Source of the DNA: Adenanthera pavonina
Taxonomy: Eukaryota > Streptophyta > Magnoliopsida > Fabales > Fabaceae
Direction: 5' to 3'
NCBI GenBank assembly: GCA_026686845.1
Contig: JAIVEN010000006.1
Coordinates: 36,750,501-36,814,500 of the forward strand
Length of the DNA: 64,000 nucleotides
Shown: positions 19,184-31,326 of the stretch, one piece after another
Layout of the letters: every line of letters begins with the position of its first letter
Position numbering within the stretch: position 1 is the first letter of the stretch
Notes under the pieces: generated by a model
Database searches by the model: none
Seen by the model: the letters and a program-made list of their open reading frames with translations, nothing else
What the model was told of the DNA's origin: nothing
Position numbers and translations under genes: made by a program

Positions 19184-22100
19184 TGTTGTCCCAGAGGATG
19201 AGGGAGACTGAGGAGGATAATAAAAGCTCTATGATTCAAGCTTTTTCCTATCTGGGGCTAATATTTGGAATCAATAAAGAAGGAAAATCTAGCAGTAGTA
19301 ACATCAGTGGCTCTTGGAGAGGGAGAGGCTAGTTCAATAAAGGCCGATTTGGTAGTTGACCAGTTTAGCACAGGTTAGTTTGGTATAGGTTAGTTCAATA
19401 GAGGTGGTTCCAGTAACGGAAGTTCTGAAACGAGAGATTTGGTGACAGCTCAACCAAGTTTAACTAGTACTCGTGCCTCTTGTGCTAAGTGTGAAATGAA
19501 TCATGATGCTCGACCATGCTTGATATGTTATAAATGTGGGAAGCTGGGCCATCTCTCGTGAGGTTTCCTTGGGCAAAGACGTTATGAGTAAGCAAGGAAG
19601 CTGACGGTGACTGATCGAGTCTTTGCAATATCTGGGTAAAAAGCAGATGCAGCCCTAAATATGATCGAAGGTATTCTTGAACTTAATGGTTTTACTATTC
19701 ATACTTCGTTTGATTATAGTGTGTCTCTTTTATGTCTTTTAATTGTGCCCGAAGACTAAAAATAGTGGCTATTGAGTTATCCTTAAAATCTAGGAAGGTA
19801 TACAGTCTTCTACCCAAGTAGAGAGGTACTTGCGTAAAGAGTGTCAAGGATTCTTGGTTTTCTTTTTAGTTCACGTAGAAGTGGAAGAAGTTTCCGATTA
19901 TTTACGAGTACCCTGAAATGTTTCCAAAGAAGATCACTAGCTTGCCACCGCAATGGGAGCTAGAGTTCTCCATCGATTTGGTGCCTAGAACAACCTCATT
20001 CCTAAGGCCTCATATCAAATGTCACCCTCAGAATTGGTAGAACTGAAAAAGCAAATTAAACAATTATTGGAGAAGGGCTTTATTAGGCCTAGTGTCTCAC
20101 CATGGGAGCTCCAATGTTATTTGTTAAGAAAAAATATGGAAGTCTCTGGTTATGTATTGATTATCAGCAATTGAATCGAGTGATGGTTAAGAACAAGTAT
20201 CCACTGCCTTAAATCAATGATTTGATTGACCAGTTGGCTAGTGCATCGATATTTTCTATGATTGATTTGAGATCTAGTTATCATCAGCTCAGAGTGCGCA
20301 CAGAAGACATGTCTAAGATGGCATTCCAAACTTGATACAAGTATTATGAGTTTCTTGTGATGCCATTTGGCCAATGCGCCTATAGTTTTTATGAACTACA
20401 TGAATAGGGTATTTAGATCATATCTGAACAAGTTTGTGGTAGTGTTCATTGATGACATCTCAATATACCCTAGGAATGAGGAGGAACATGAACAGCATCT
20501 TTGGATAGCACTACAGGTGTTGCGAGACCATAAAGTATATGCCAAGTTGAGTAAATGTTAGTTTTGGCTGAAAGAGGTGAAATTTTGGGGCCATATGATT
20601 TTGGTGGATAGGGTGGCAATAAACCTTAGTAAGGTGTATGCTGTGTTGAATTGGGAAATATCTCAATTAGTTACTATACAACTGACAAGGTTAACTCGCA
20701 AGAACCGACCTTTCATTTGGGATGACAAGTGCGAGATAGCATCTTAGGAGCTGAAGGTTCATTTGACTTCTACCCAATGCTAATCAACCCTAAGCCCTAT
20801 AAGCCATCACAATCTACATTGATGCTTCTAAGAAGGGTTTAGGATGTGTGTTGATGCAACAAGGGAGAGTAATGGTTTATGAATTGTGACAGTTGAAATT
20901 CCATGAAGAAAATTATACCACCCTTGACGTTGAATTGGCAGCTATGGTATTTGCCTTAAAGCTATAAAGACATCATCTTTATGGCGCACAGTTCAAGGTG
21001 TTCAGTAACCACAAGAGTTTAGAGTATCTTTTTTATCAAAAGAAGCTAAATATGAGACAAAGGCGTTGGATGGAATTCCTGAAGGATTATGATTTCACTC
21101 TTAAATACCATCCTGGAAAGGTCAATGTAGTTACGGATGCGTTGAGTCAGAAGTTTATCCATGTGGCTACGATGGAGATGAGGGAGTAGAAATTGATAGA
21201 AAGTCTAAGGAATCTGAGCTTGACCATCTTAATGTAACCAGGAGTTCTAGTTTTGGGGTCCATTAATGTGACAAGAACTCTTCTAAGAAATATTTGTTAC
21301 GCATAGTTGGAATATAAGTATCTTTTGGGCATTTAGGAACAAGTTGAAATGGTAGAGACTCAAGGCTTGGATATCTTTGAAGATGGTATTATTCGATATC
21401 ACCGCCAAATCTGTGTGCCCAATGTTGTCCAGTTGTGAGAAACCATTCTGGAGGAGGCTTATAAGAACAGGTACACAATTCACCTATGTAATACTAAGAT
21501 GTACCATGATTTAAAGCAGGGGTATTGGTGTCCTAGTATAAAGAAGGATATATAGAACATCAACTGCCGACGAGATTATTGCAACCTTTAGAAATCCTGG
21601 AGTGGAAGTAGGATAGGATGGCCATGGATTTTGTGATGGGATTACCAAGAACTTCTTTGGGACATGACATAAAATGGTTGATTATGGATAGATTGACAAA
21701 GTCGGCCTATTTTCAACTAATCCGAGAGACAATGGAGAAGCTCGCTTAATTGTATGTGAATGAGATTGTAAGGTTGCATGGGGTCCCAAAGAATATTATA
21801 TTGAATAGAGACCCATTGTTTACATCAAAGTTTTGGAGGTCTCTTCAAGAGATTATGGGGAAAAGACTGAATTTTAGTACTACTTATCATCCTCAATCTG
21901 ATAGGCAAATTGAGAGGACAATTTAAACTTTAGAGGACATATTGCGAGCTTATGTTTTGGAACATAAGGGTAATTGGGACAAGTATCTTGCACTAATTGA
22001 ATTTTCCTATAATAACAGTTATCACTCTAATCTATAAATGGCTCCATATATGGCTAGAAATGTTAATCACCTCTTTGTTGGGTTGAGCTCAGTGAGTGGA

Positions 22101-22303
22101 ATTTGTTAGGCTTTGATATTGTTGATCAGACCACTTAACAGATTAAGAGTATCCAGTAAAAGCTTTTGGCCGCTCAAAGCTGGTAAAAGAGTTATATTGA
22201 TCAAAGGAAGAGACCCCTGGACACCATATGTTCCTCAAGGTCACTCCTACCACGGGTGTTAGAAGATCAATTCGAGCAAAGAAGCTCACTCCATGATACA
22301 TAG
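19184..22303 (+). pseudogene. Decayed Ty3/gypsy gag-pol (chromovirus-like), 5' truncated
   Basis: Translation in shifting frames gives recognisable gypsy parts in order. They are a gag end with a zinc knuckle (CYKCGKLGHLS at about 19526, last Cys lost) and a protease relic (about 19650-19740). RT follows (ELVELKKQIKQLLEKGFIRP near 20030; SMIDLRSSYHQLRV; FIDDISIYPRNEEEHEQH at about 20445). RNase H comes next (YIDASKKGLGCVLMQQGRVM near 20815; RRWMEFLKDYDFTLKYHPGK near 21065), then integrase pieces (about 21450-22200) and the pol stretch MFLKVTPTTGVRRSIRAKK. Many stops and frameshifts and a gap in the integrase zinc part show it is dead. The 5' end abuts LTR A directly. Its C-terminal continuation is found at 25655, after an inserted solo LTR. 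Confidence 0.85.
22299..22303. repeat. Target-site duplication CATAG, left copy
   Basis: CATAG directly before the inserted 3.3-kb LTR; repeated at 25650-25654. The pol reading resumes across the two copies, as expected for an insertion. Confidence 0.75.
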
Positions 22304-25300
22304 TCTAACACCTTAATTTTAAACTCCTTTTCCATGAATTAGACTCCTTTTAAATCTGATTATACTTGATTATAAGCTTGAATTACATAAGAATGAAAAT
22401 CAGAATTTCCAAAATTTTCGGTTACTATTCATATGGTAGTTTTCACTTTGCCGATTGAACTTTGAAAATTCATAACTAATTTTAGAAAAATCATTTCATA
22501 GTGATTCAAGTCTCTAACAATATATAAAAACCTTATATACATGGAAAAATATGAAACATAGTATTATCTTGACCAATTTATACAGTTTATTTATCAAATA
22601 TTTACTATATATTTGGTCATTTTCTCTTTCTCAGGATTTTATCCTTAACTTTAAAAATTCATATCTCACTCTACCCTAAGTTAATTTGTGCATTCCTTAT
22701 TTCATTGAAAATCCCTGTGAGTCTACTTTCTAAAAATATTTTTCTTGTACATTTATTCAACTTGTACAGGGCATGACATTAACTTAACTATTATGGGTCA
22801 AAACACTACCTCTAGTGGAACAGTTTTAGGAGAAATTACATAACTCCTTCTTTATAGCTCCAAATGGTTTCAAACTAGTGGAATTCGTTCCCCAAGACTT
22901 GGAGCTTTCCATAAATACAAATCACTAAATTTTTGGAGCTATACACTATTTTATAGTGCCTTTTGAAAAATCCAGTGTTCACAGTATAAGTTCCAGTTTT
23001 TCTAATACTGTCCAGTTTTGAATCCTAAATTCAAAATTTCATTATAAATCATACACTTATCCAATTTAGGTGTTCTTTAGCTCTATGAAAAGCTTGTTCT
23101 GTCTACTTTAATAGAATATATAACACTTATATAGTATGCTCTGTTTTAGATAGAGTTCCCCTCCTCAAATCAATACTGGTCATCTTGTTCATAATTATGC
23201 CATAACCCATATAATAAACTTCATAAATCTCATGCATCAACATTTATTATTCCAAATCCATACATAACATCATAAGAGGACTTTAAGGAACATAATCATG
23301 TATAGTTACATAATTTTATCTCATACATACATGATACATATTTTCTCAACTTATCATTATAACTTGCAAAATCAAGTAATTCTCCATCATCTTCTTCATT
23401 TCCTTTGCATTTGTTTGAATACTTCCATGTCCTTACCCTAACATAGTTAATATTTGGAAATAAATGAGATTCAAAGAATCTCAGTAGGTACACCCAATTA
23501 TGCAAGCATATTATCATAGCATCTCATAAAATCATCAATGGTAATTATAAGATCATAAATTCATATTATGCCATACAATTTCATAAAAATTTTGGCATGG
23601 TAACACCTTAGAAAATAGACATCCTAGGGTCATAAAACCCTTCAAAAAACCAGCCGACAAAGCAAATTCATCACAAAGTATCCAAACAAATATATGACAT
23701 AGTTATAGAATCATGAAAATCAAGCATGATAACATTAGGCATAAATGGGAAAATAACTACCTTCTTGCATTCCAATGATCTCCAAACTTTGTGAACATTT
23801 CCATTGATCTTAAAACACTTTCTTGAACCCTAATATAACACAATTTAAGGTCCTTAGCCACTAGTTTGATGAACTCCTTCACAAAGTATACATACTTGGA
23901 CTAAAAATTCCATTTTGCTTTCCTTGAGGTATTTCTTATACAACACATTTGTATTTACATAATTTGGACCCAAGGAATCCATTTTTGGGGTCAAAAATTT
24001 GAAATTTCTTTCCTATATTAAACCCTAAATAGGAAAAAAATTCACAAAAATGTAGAAAAATATCTACCCGATTAATTTGCAATCCAATGGTATATCCTTA
24101 ATCCTTGAAACCTATACATCACTTTTCATAGATTAATTTCTTCATGGCTTCATTTTCTCTCTCTACTCTCTCTCTAGGTAGAAAATTACAGAGGTGAAAG
24201 AGGAGAAAATACTCCATAAAACATCACAATACTCAAGTATGTACAAGGTGGTGACCATAGAGATTTACCTTAGAAGTTTGAGGACCAAACTTTTCTTATT
24301 GATCTTGCTTCTTGGCTCCAATTTTTTTTCTTGCTTCTCTCCTCTTCTTGCTGCAGTTTCAGATGTGAATGGAGGTGGAAATGAAGGCTAATCACTTAAC
24401 TCAAGGCTTTTAGGAAAGATATCTAATGGCAAGTTTAATCATGATTAATCTTTTTAACTTTGGTTACTTTATAACATAAAAGCTTTTCACATAATTTCAT
24501 TTGTACCCCATCTGCTCATTCAGACGTGTCTCACCCCATTTTTTTGCCAAAAATTGCTTTATGAAGTGTAATGGATCAAAATACTCTTTACCGATTAAAT
24601 TTACCTGTACCGATTAAGTATTTTTGCTAAAATTATCATTAAATTGGTACAGGATTATCCAACAATTACTTTTAGTCCAAAATCATCATTTTGACCCAAA
24701 ATATATTTTATTAAGGTCCAATCATTGTCTTTGAATCAATACTACCTTTTTCAATAGTCTAAACTGACATTTATCGGGTAAAATATTAATATTAGACCAT
24801 AATTACCCAATAAATATTATTTTGATCTTAATAGATTTCTTGCTATATTTTATTGGGCTTAGCTCATTAAAAGCTTCATTTTGACTATAATTTTTCATAT
24901 TTATAAAAATGCCCTTAACCCGGGGCTAATTTATAATTCTTAAAAATTTTGGGTCCTTTTTCATAATTTTCCCCAAACTTCTTTCTCCTTCCCTTTCCAC
25001 GTTCAAGACATACTTAAAAGGTTAAATTGTAAAGATTCTTGATTTTTGGGGCCCAAATATAATTTTTTTATTTTTTCATTTAACTAAGAAAAATGACATA
25101 TTTACTCTTCTTCACGCTTAACAGTATCTCTCTATTTTTTCTAACTCCTTTTACATTTTACAATGTCAACTTTTTCATTTTTTGGCCTTCAATTTATTAT
25201 TCACATTTTACTTTTAATTGGGAAATGACCGTTTTACCCCTAAATCGGGTCAAAATGTAATTACTTATTCTTTTGGGCACTTTTTTATAATTTTGCCCAA

Positions 25301-25649
25301 AGATCAATTTTTTTATTATTTCTTTCTCACTATTCACACTAATTTCAAATTGGTCTATCTCTTAACCTGGACCTTCCGGGTACGCAATACTTATACCGTT
25401 ACTCTCAACTTGGAGCGGGCTTTCATTCAAGTGGTATATTGCATATTTTTTGGGGTAAGTTCTGAAATTAATTTCTACTAAGGACCTTATAAAAAATTAA
25501 TTTCAATTATGGACCAAACATAACTTCTTCAGAAAATTAGATGAGAAATTAATTCCTTCTAAAGACCAATTCTATATAGCCTTTTCATCTCATTTCGTTT
25601 CTCATCTTTTATTCATTTTATAACATCCCATAAAAATAGGGATATTACA
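22304..25649 (-). repeat. Solo LTR (3.35 kb) nested in the gypsy pol pseudogene
   Basis: Read on the minus strand it begins TGTAATATCCC at 25649 and ends GGTGTTAGA at 22304, close to the TG...GGTGTTACA ends of Tekay-type LTRs; the terminal CA has decayed to GA. It is flanked by CATAG duplications and contains no coding relic. These facts fit a solo LTR left by recombination between two LTRs. The family differs from LTRs A, B and C. Confidence 0.7.
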
Positions 25650-25654
25650 CATAG
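25650..25654. repeat. Target-site duplication CATAG, right copy
   Basis: Matches 22299-22303 on the other side of the solo LTR. Confidence 0.75.
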
Positions 25655-25985
25655 GTCCTTTCCAAATTATGAATCGGATCAGGCCAATGGTGTATCGGAT
25701 GGCGCTACTGCCCAATCTCACAGGATTGCATGATATGTTCCATGTGTCTTAACTCAAAAAGTACAACTCAAACCATCTCATATCATAAAGAATGAAGAAA
25801 TTAATTTGCGAAAGGATCTAACATTTGAGGTCAAATCAAAAGGAATCATTAACACAAAGGTGAAGTAATTAAAGAATAACACCATTAAGCTAGTGAAGGT
25901 GTTATGGAGTGTTTTGACATCAAGAGATGTTACGTGGGAGACGAAGGAGTCTATGCGAAGGAGGTACCCTCATCTTTTTGCTTAA
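25655..25985 (+). pseudogene. Gypsy pol tail with chromodomain remnant
   Basis: Continues the pol interrupted at 22303: GPFQIMNRIRPMVYRMALLP, then NLTGLHDMFHVS and a decayed middle. The end KVLWSVLTSRDVTWETKESM followed by RRRYPHLFA matches the chromodomain end of Tekay/Del chromoviruses (VLWR...ATWE.E..MR..YPHLF). It is followed by the typical PPT-like purine tract (about 26023-26034) and LTR B. Chromodomains steer integration towards marked chromatin; this copy has several stops. Confidence 0.8.
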
Positions 25986-26034
25986 GGTAAATTTTTAAAA
26001 TTTCAAGGATGAAATTTTTATAAGAAGGAGAGGA

Positions 26035-28552
26035 TATAACAACCTCAATATATTGTCCCGAACCTAGTACTGAGTTAATGAGAAGAATATCTTTTGAATT
26101 GTACAACATTGGAGGTGATAGGACAAGAGGAAGGACCAAAGGATCAAGAATTTGAAAAAAAGAAACAAAAGCTTCTCACACGACGGCTAACTTCAGTGGC
26201 GCTATAGCGAGACTTGAATTTTGAATTCTGGAGAAGTTAGTAAAGGCTCACGTCGTGACGAGTTTAATGTGCATCGCGACACCAGTCGTAAAATTTATTT
26301 AAATCAGAATGCGAACTAGTTAGTGAAGGAGAAGAAATTAAGGGAGATTCAAAGGAGCTCGTGGTTTCTGACATTGGGGCGAAATTTCTAAACATCTAAA
26401 GCTTAAATCTTGTGTGGTAAGTGGTTCTCATCTTTCCTCCTCTCTTTTCTATATGGTTTGAGGCTGGAATTCATGGGTATGAGATGGATCTTAACTTAGT
26501 TGATGTTTCCACTAATTAAAATGACTAGAAATAAGTTATTGATGTATTGTTTAGTGTTCTTAAGGCTTGGGTGAGAGTTTTTTAGTATTTATGGAATGTT
26601 TACTTTAAACCCTAGCTTGGAATCTTATGGTTCTTAATGGAATCTGAATTTTTAGGAGTTGATTCTGCTTTGGATGGATATTTTGGGGGGTTTTTGTGTT
26701 TGGTATGATGTAGGAATCATGGGTTTGCCATTGTTATGTTTGGTTTGTCAAGTTGTAAAGTTTCAAAGTATATGCTATATGTTGATATGGGCATCTTATG
26801 GTGTTTTAGTGTGTAGACTAGGTTAATTGAGGTCTTGCCTGCCAATAAGTCATTTGGAAGCGTTGAATTTAGTGTTAGTATTCTGACGGCCTGCTGATTC
26901 CCCTATGTGTGTTTATATGCAAGCGATTCGAGATAACCGGGATATATTTTCATGTGTGTTGTAAAATATTTATTTGAATATATATGATTTATCCTTTTCA
27001 TATCATGTTATGTACCTGTGCGGAATATGTTCTCATATCATGATATGTCCCTAGCACAGCTAGTGATGGCAATGGTAATCTCTTCCCTTGTCTTTCACAT
27101 GTGACTTATGAGATCATGTATTTAGCTTTTACTATGTGATTCATTAGCATCCCCATCGATAGGATTGGTATGTTGATAATTATGTTAATATCATAGCATT
27201 GATAATGAGTATATATACATATGTTCATGTAACATGATAGCATAAAAGGCATTATCACTTTGTTATGCATGAGCAACATTGGTTGATTGGGTGATGATAT
27301 CTGTCATACCACATTGTATACTGATCTATTGGTGGACCACGTGAGGCCTCATGTCCAAGTGCTGAGTTTTGATGTATATCCTTATCACTAAATTATCATC
27401 CTTTAGCTAGGAAATCCATGTGGTAGTGGATTGGAGATATATCTTTTCTAAATAACCACCAATTCTAGTGGTCCACAGAAAGGAGAACTACGGTTTAATC
27501 ATTAGTGTAGCCTTTGGTCGTGTCATACTAGTGAGTGGAGAGTTTAGTAATGTCCCAGAATTAGTTTTCATTAGTTGTTGGGAGAGAATCATTTGTTGGG
27601 TGTGCCTTGTGATGGTAACTAACACGTGGTTCTAACCATGTATGTTGGGGAACATTCATATCATTTCATATGCATTGCATTGCCTCATTCATATATATAT
27701 ATATGTATAATGTTATTTGTAAATGTGCTAGTATTAGTTTCCCTTGGTCATTGAGACTCTATCTCATACCCCTCCGTGGTTAACATTTCAAGCGAAGATT
27801 CTAACTCTAACAAGGAGAAGACTAAGGAGACTTAGTTCCCTCCTTCAAACGGGAATATTCGATTGGTATCTGGTAGTGTGTTTTGTTTGGTTTATATAGC
27901 TTTATTGTGCCAAGTGGGATTTTTGTAATGAATATCTTATATAATGTCATATTCTAAGTACGTGATGATGTATTATACATTGTATATTGCTTATAAATGT
28001 CTTAGGCCATATGTGGTCATGTTAGTAGTGCTTGTAGATTGTTGCCTCAATTGTATGTTATGTATGCATGTTGTTCTCTAAGGCTTTGATGTGATTAGAG
28101 TGTGGTTGTTTCTCAGACATGTTAATGTGTTGTTTGAGGAATTGCCTTTGTATAGGTTTCCAAGCATATGTATAGGAAAATAGGTATATATTCCATTAGT
28201 TGCTTTGTGGCCTTAGGGGGATCAAATTGGAGAGGTTCTTTTAGGATGTAACCACCCTAAACCAAGTTCTTGGGATATTTGGAACGTGGGAAAAGTGTTG
28301 GCATGGATTCATGTGTTGTGGTTTGGAATTGTGAGGTTCCAAAGCTAAGTTTTTTTGTCTAAAATTGACCATATAGGTCTTAGGTGTCCAAAATCTTCAT
28401 ACGAAGATATTTTAAAGTATGGTTGGTGTCTATAGTTAAATTGGGTATAGGGTAACTTGTAGGAGTTGGAATTAGGTCACTTGGAGGTTGGAGTAAGAAT
28501 TTATGCACGTCGGAATTTGGTCTAAAAAATCAGCAAAAAGTTTATATTTTAT
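26035..28552 (+). repeat. Gypsy-type LTR B (3' LTR of the decayed chromovirus), truncated
   Basis: Starts TATAACAACC right after the purine tract, so it is the 3' LTR of the gag-pol above. Blocks shared with LTR C include the ACCACCAATTC.. region near 27460 and the GAGACTCTATCTCATACCCC region near 27750. Alignment with LTR C is lost at about 28552, leaving off the last ~0.2 kb, where another retroelement fragment begins. Confidence 0.7.
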
Positions 28553-29690
28553 TAGTTCATGGCACTGTTGATGGAGCACGAGCTAGGCTTGTCAAAGGGA
28601 AGGAGTTTCAAGAGCTTGGTGGACATGGAAGGGATGATCAAGTGACTAAACAAGGAGCCTAAATTTGGAACAAGCAAGATCCATTGCAAGGAATTAGTAA
28701 GCCTATGATAAGAGCAAGGACTAAGGCAGTGAAGCAAACTCTTAATGGATTGATTCAAGGACTAATTGAGCAAGAACCCATCTCCTCAAGACATGTTGCA
28801 ATCCAAAATGAAATTAAAGGCGTGGTAATACTCTCTTACATACAACATCCAGATCCAAGCCCATCATGAGAAGCCCAATTGGAAGAACTTACTTAAATAA
28901 CATGTGCTTCTCATGTGACTTTTATAGAAGACATCTTTTTAGGATTAATTTTTAATTTTAATTTTTTTTATTTTTTTTAATTAAGAAAAAAGGCCTATCG
29001 TCAACTAGTTTCCTTATTTATTTAGGAAGGAAATTCTAGACTTTTCTTATATGCTGATTGAAGATCTTTTCAGATTTGATTTTATTTCCTATTTTTGGGC
29101 ACCACTTATTCAGCATGTATCTACTTTTATTTTTATATAAGGTGGTGCCAATCAAAGAGATTTAGGATCTAAATTATTTTTAGTAAATTAGGCCTAGGGT
29201 TTTTGCTTTCTTTTTCTTTAAAAACGTCACTTTTGTACTTGGAGAAGGCAGATCAATGAATAGTGTATTTTTCACTAAAACTTTGTGAGTTTTTTTGTTC
29301 TCTTGGTGAGCTTGAGAGAGTCTTTGACATATCAAAGAGAGTGGTCTTCTCTTTGTGGTGTCTTTAGTTAAGGTTTGAAGAAACAAGTTTTCTTGGGGTT
29401 TTACTTCTTGACCAACAACTTCTATTCTTCCTATTCATGCATTCTTCTTTGTTTATCTTTCCTATTTGTTTAACTTGTTCTTGGTCTTTTATTTGCTTCT
29501 CTTTGATCTTAGCATGATCCTTACGTTTCCTAATTCGATTGAAGGTTCGTGAGATAAGTTCTATACGGGTTTTCTATCAACTGTAATGCCAGTGTTCAGG
29601 TGCCAGTCCTCATGCCGCATTGACACCACGTTTTGATGAGTTTCTTGTGCTATTCTATTTGGTTCTAGGAGAAGTTTTGGCGTTTTATAT
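28553..29690 (+). mobile_element. 3' end of another gypsy element (polyprotein C-terminus and LTR fragment)
   Basis: The stretch at 28680-28870 encodes DPLQGISKPMIRARTKAVKQ followed by TLNGLIQGL. This matches the C-terminal end of a group of plant Ty3/gypsy polyproteins (DPLQGLGGPMTRxRAKxxKEAL). The following ~0.8 kb has LTR-like composition, with T-rich and pyrimidine-rich leader-like sequence. Both ends are undefined, and it abuts the broken end of LTR B. Confidence 0.55.
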
Positions 29691-31326
29691 TATAATAGAA
29701 TTTAAGATAAGCCATATAAATAACATCATAGAGCTATCTTTTTTGGACCAAACATAACAATACTATTTATAAGCCATTTTTCCAAATTAGTTTCTATAGG
29801 ATTTATATTATATATAATAGATTTCTACTTAGACTTTTCTTTAAAACTATGATATGATGTGTGCTTATATTTATAAAGACTTTAAAACTTTTGCATATAT
29901 CCAATGAGGAACTTGGATATCTTCACATTACATTTAGTTTAGTTACCAAACTACCTCACAACATATGATATTAATGTTTATGATATTTTGTGTTTTTAAA
30001 GGGTGCTAGCTCATGAAAAAAAAAAGTTGCAGTATCTGTTTGGCAGCTATGACTTCAAAGAGGATATGAATTCACAAAGATATATTTTGGTACTTTTATG
30101 CTTTGTCATGAATGATTTGTTATGTACTATATGGCTTTAGATTTTGGTGATGTATATATGAAAAAAAATAAAAAATAAGAATAAAGTGAAAATGGAAACG
30201 GTGAATGATGTAAGGGAGTTCGTCATGAAGGAGGTTAAGAAAAATAAATAAAAGGTCCTCAATCGAGATAGATGGGCAAGTCCGAGCTAGAAAGATCGAT
30301 TGAGAGGTTTAACAAGATACATATATAGAACATTTTTTTTTTGGATGAAAGAACGAATCAATTAATAAACAAAAGGAAACAACCAATCACAGAAATATAT
30401 ACAACTTTCGAGCACGACGAAATGGGAAGCCACGCGAGTTTGGATAAGAAGAGGAATGTTATGGATTATTACTATTTTAGGAACCTTATGCACTCTTTAC
30501 CTTCTCTAGATATATAAAATAAACCCTTCTAGATTTTGACCCAATGTCGGACCTTGAAATTTTAGATCGTGTGGGCATTACATGTGTGTGTAAATTTATA
30601 GTATTAAAACCATAATATAAAAAAGTTATTGCCGAGAAACCTTTAAACCTATAAAAATCAAAGCTTAATATAACTTTCTAAAAAAAATTGGTTGATATTA
30701 AAAAATATATAAATATACATCATAATTACTCTTGTTAACTAATGTTATAAATAAAATTAATATAACTACAATTAATTTTATGTTCATATAATGTCATATT
30801 TCTTCTAAAAAAATTAATATTAAATGCCATTAAAATAGTATAATTTAGAAGAAAAAACTATGACTTTATTATAAATTTTAAATATGTGAAGTTTTAAAAA
30901 TTGTGTTATTTAAAAATAAGAGTAAAATAACTAAAGAAAAATAAAAATAAAAGTAAATAAGGGATAGGCATGTTAGTGAAGAAATAAGAGTTTGGCTAAA
31001 AGAGTGAAAGAGAGAAGATGGAATATTAGGACTTGAAAGGGAGAATAAGTATGTGATGAAAAAGAAATGCAAATAGAACAGTAACAAAATGAAGATTAAG
31101 CCAAAATAAAATAAATTGAAGTCAATGTCTAATAAAAAAAAGTAAAAGATAAACTTTTGGATATAGGAAATGAATTCATTTGGTTAGTAGAGTAGAGTCA
31201 TAATTAATTATAAGACCAAAAAAAAAGATATATGTTGTTTATAATATATATGTAGAAATACAAGATTATAAAAAAATTAAGTGGTATTAGAAGTAATGTT
31301 AATAAATATTGAAGGCAATTAATATA
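29691..31326. other. AT-rich intergenic sequence, no gene seen
   Basis: Homopolymer-rich DNA without coding potential. A short stretch at about 30325-30460 (T-run, then GGATGAAAGAACGAATC) could be an old transposon end but cannot be assigned. Confidence 0.4.

Noticed and set aside
24194..24391. Small secreted-like protein in the solo LTR
   Set aside because: A hydrophobic Leu/Ser stretch by chance in pyrimidine-rich LTR sequence; no conserved partner and located in non-coding LTR.
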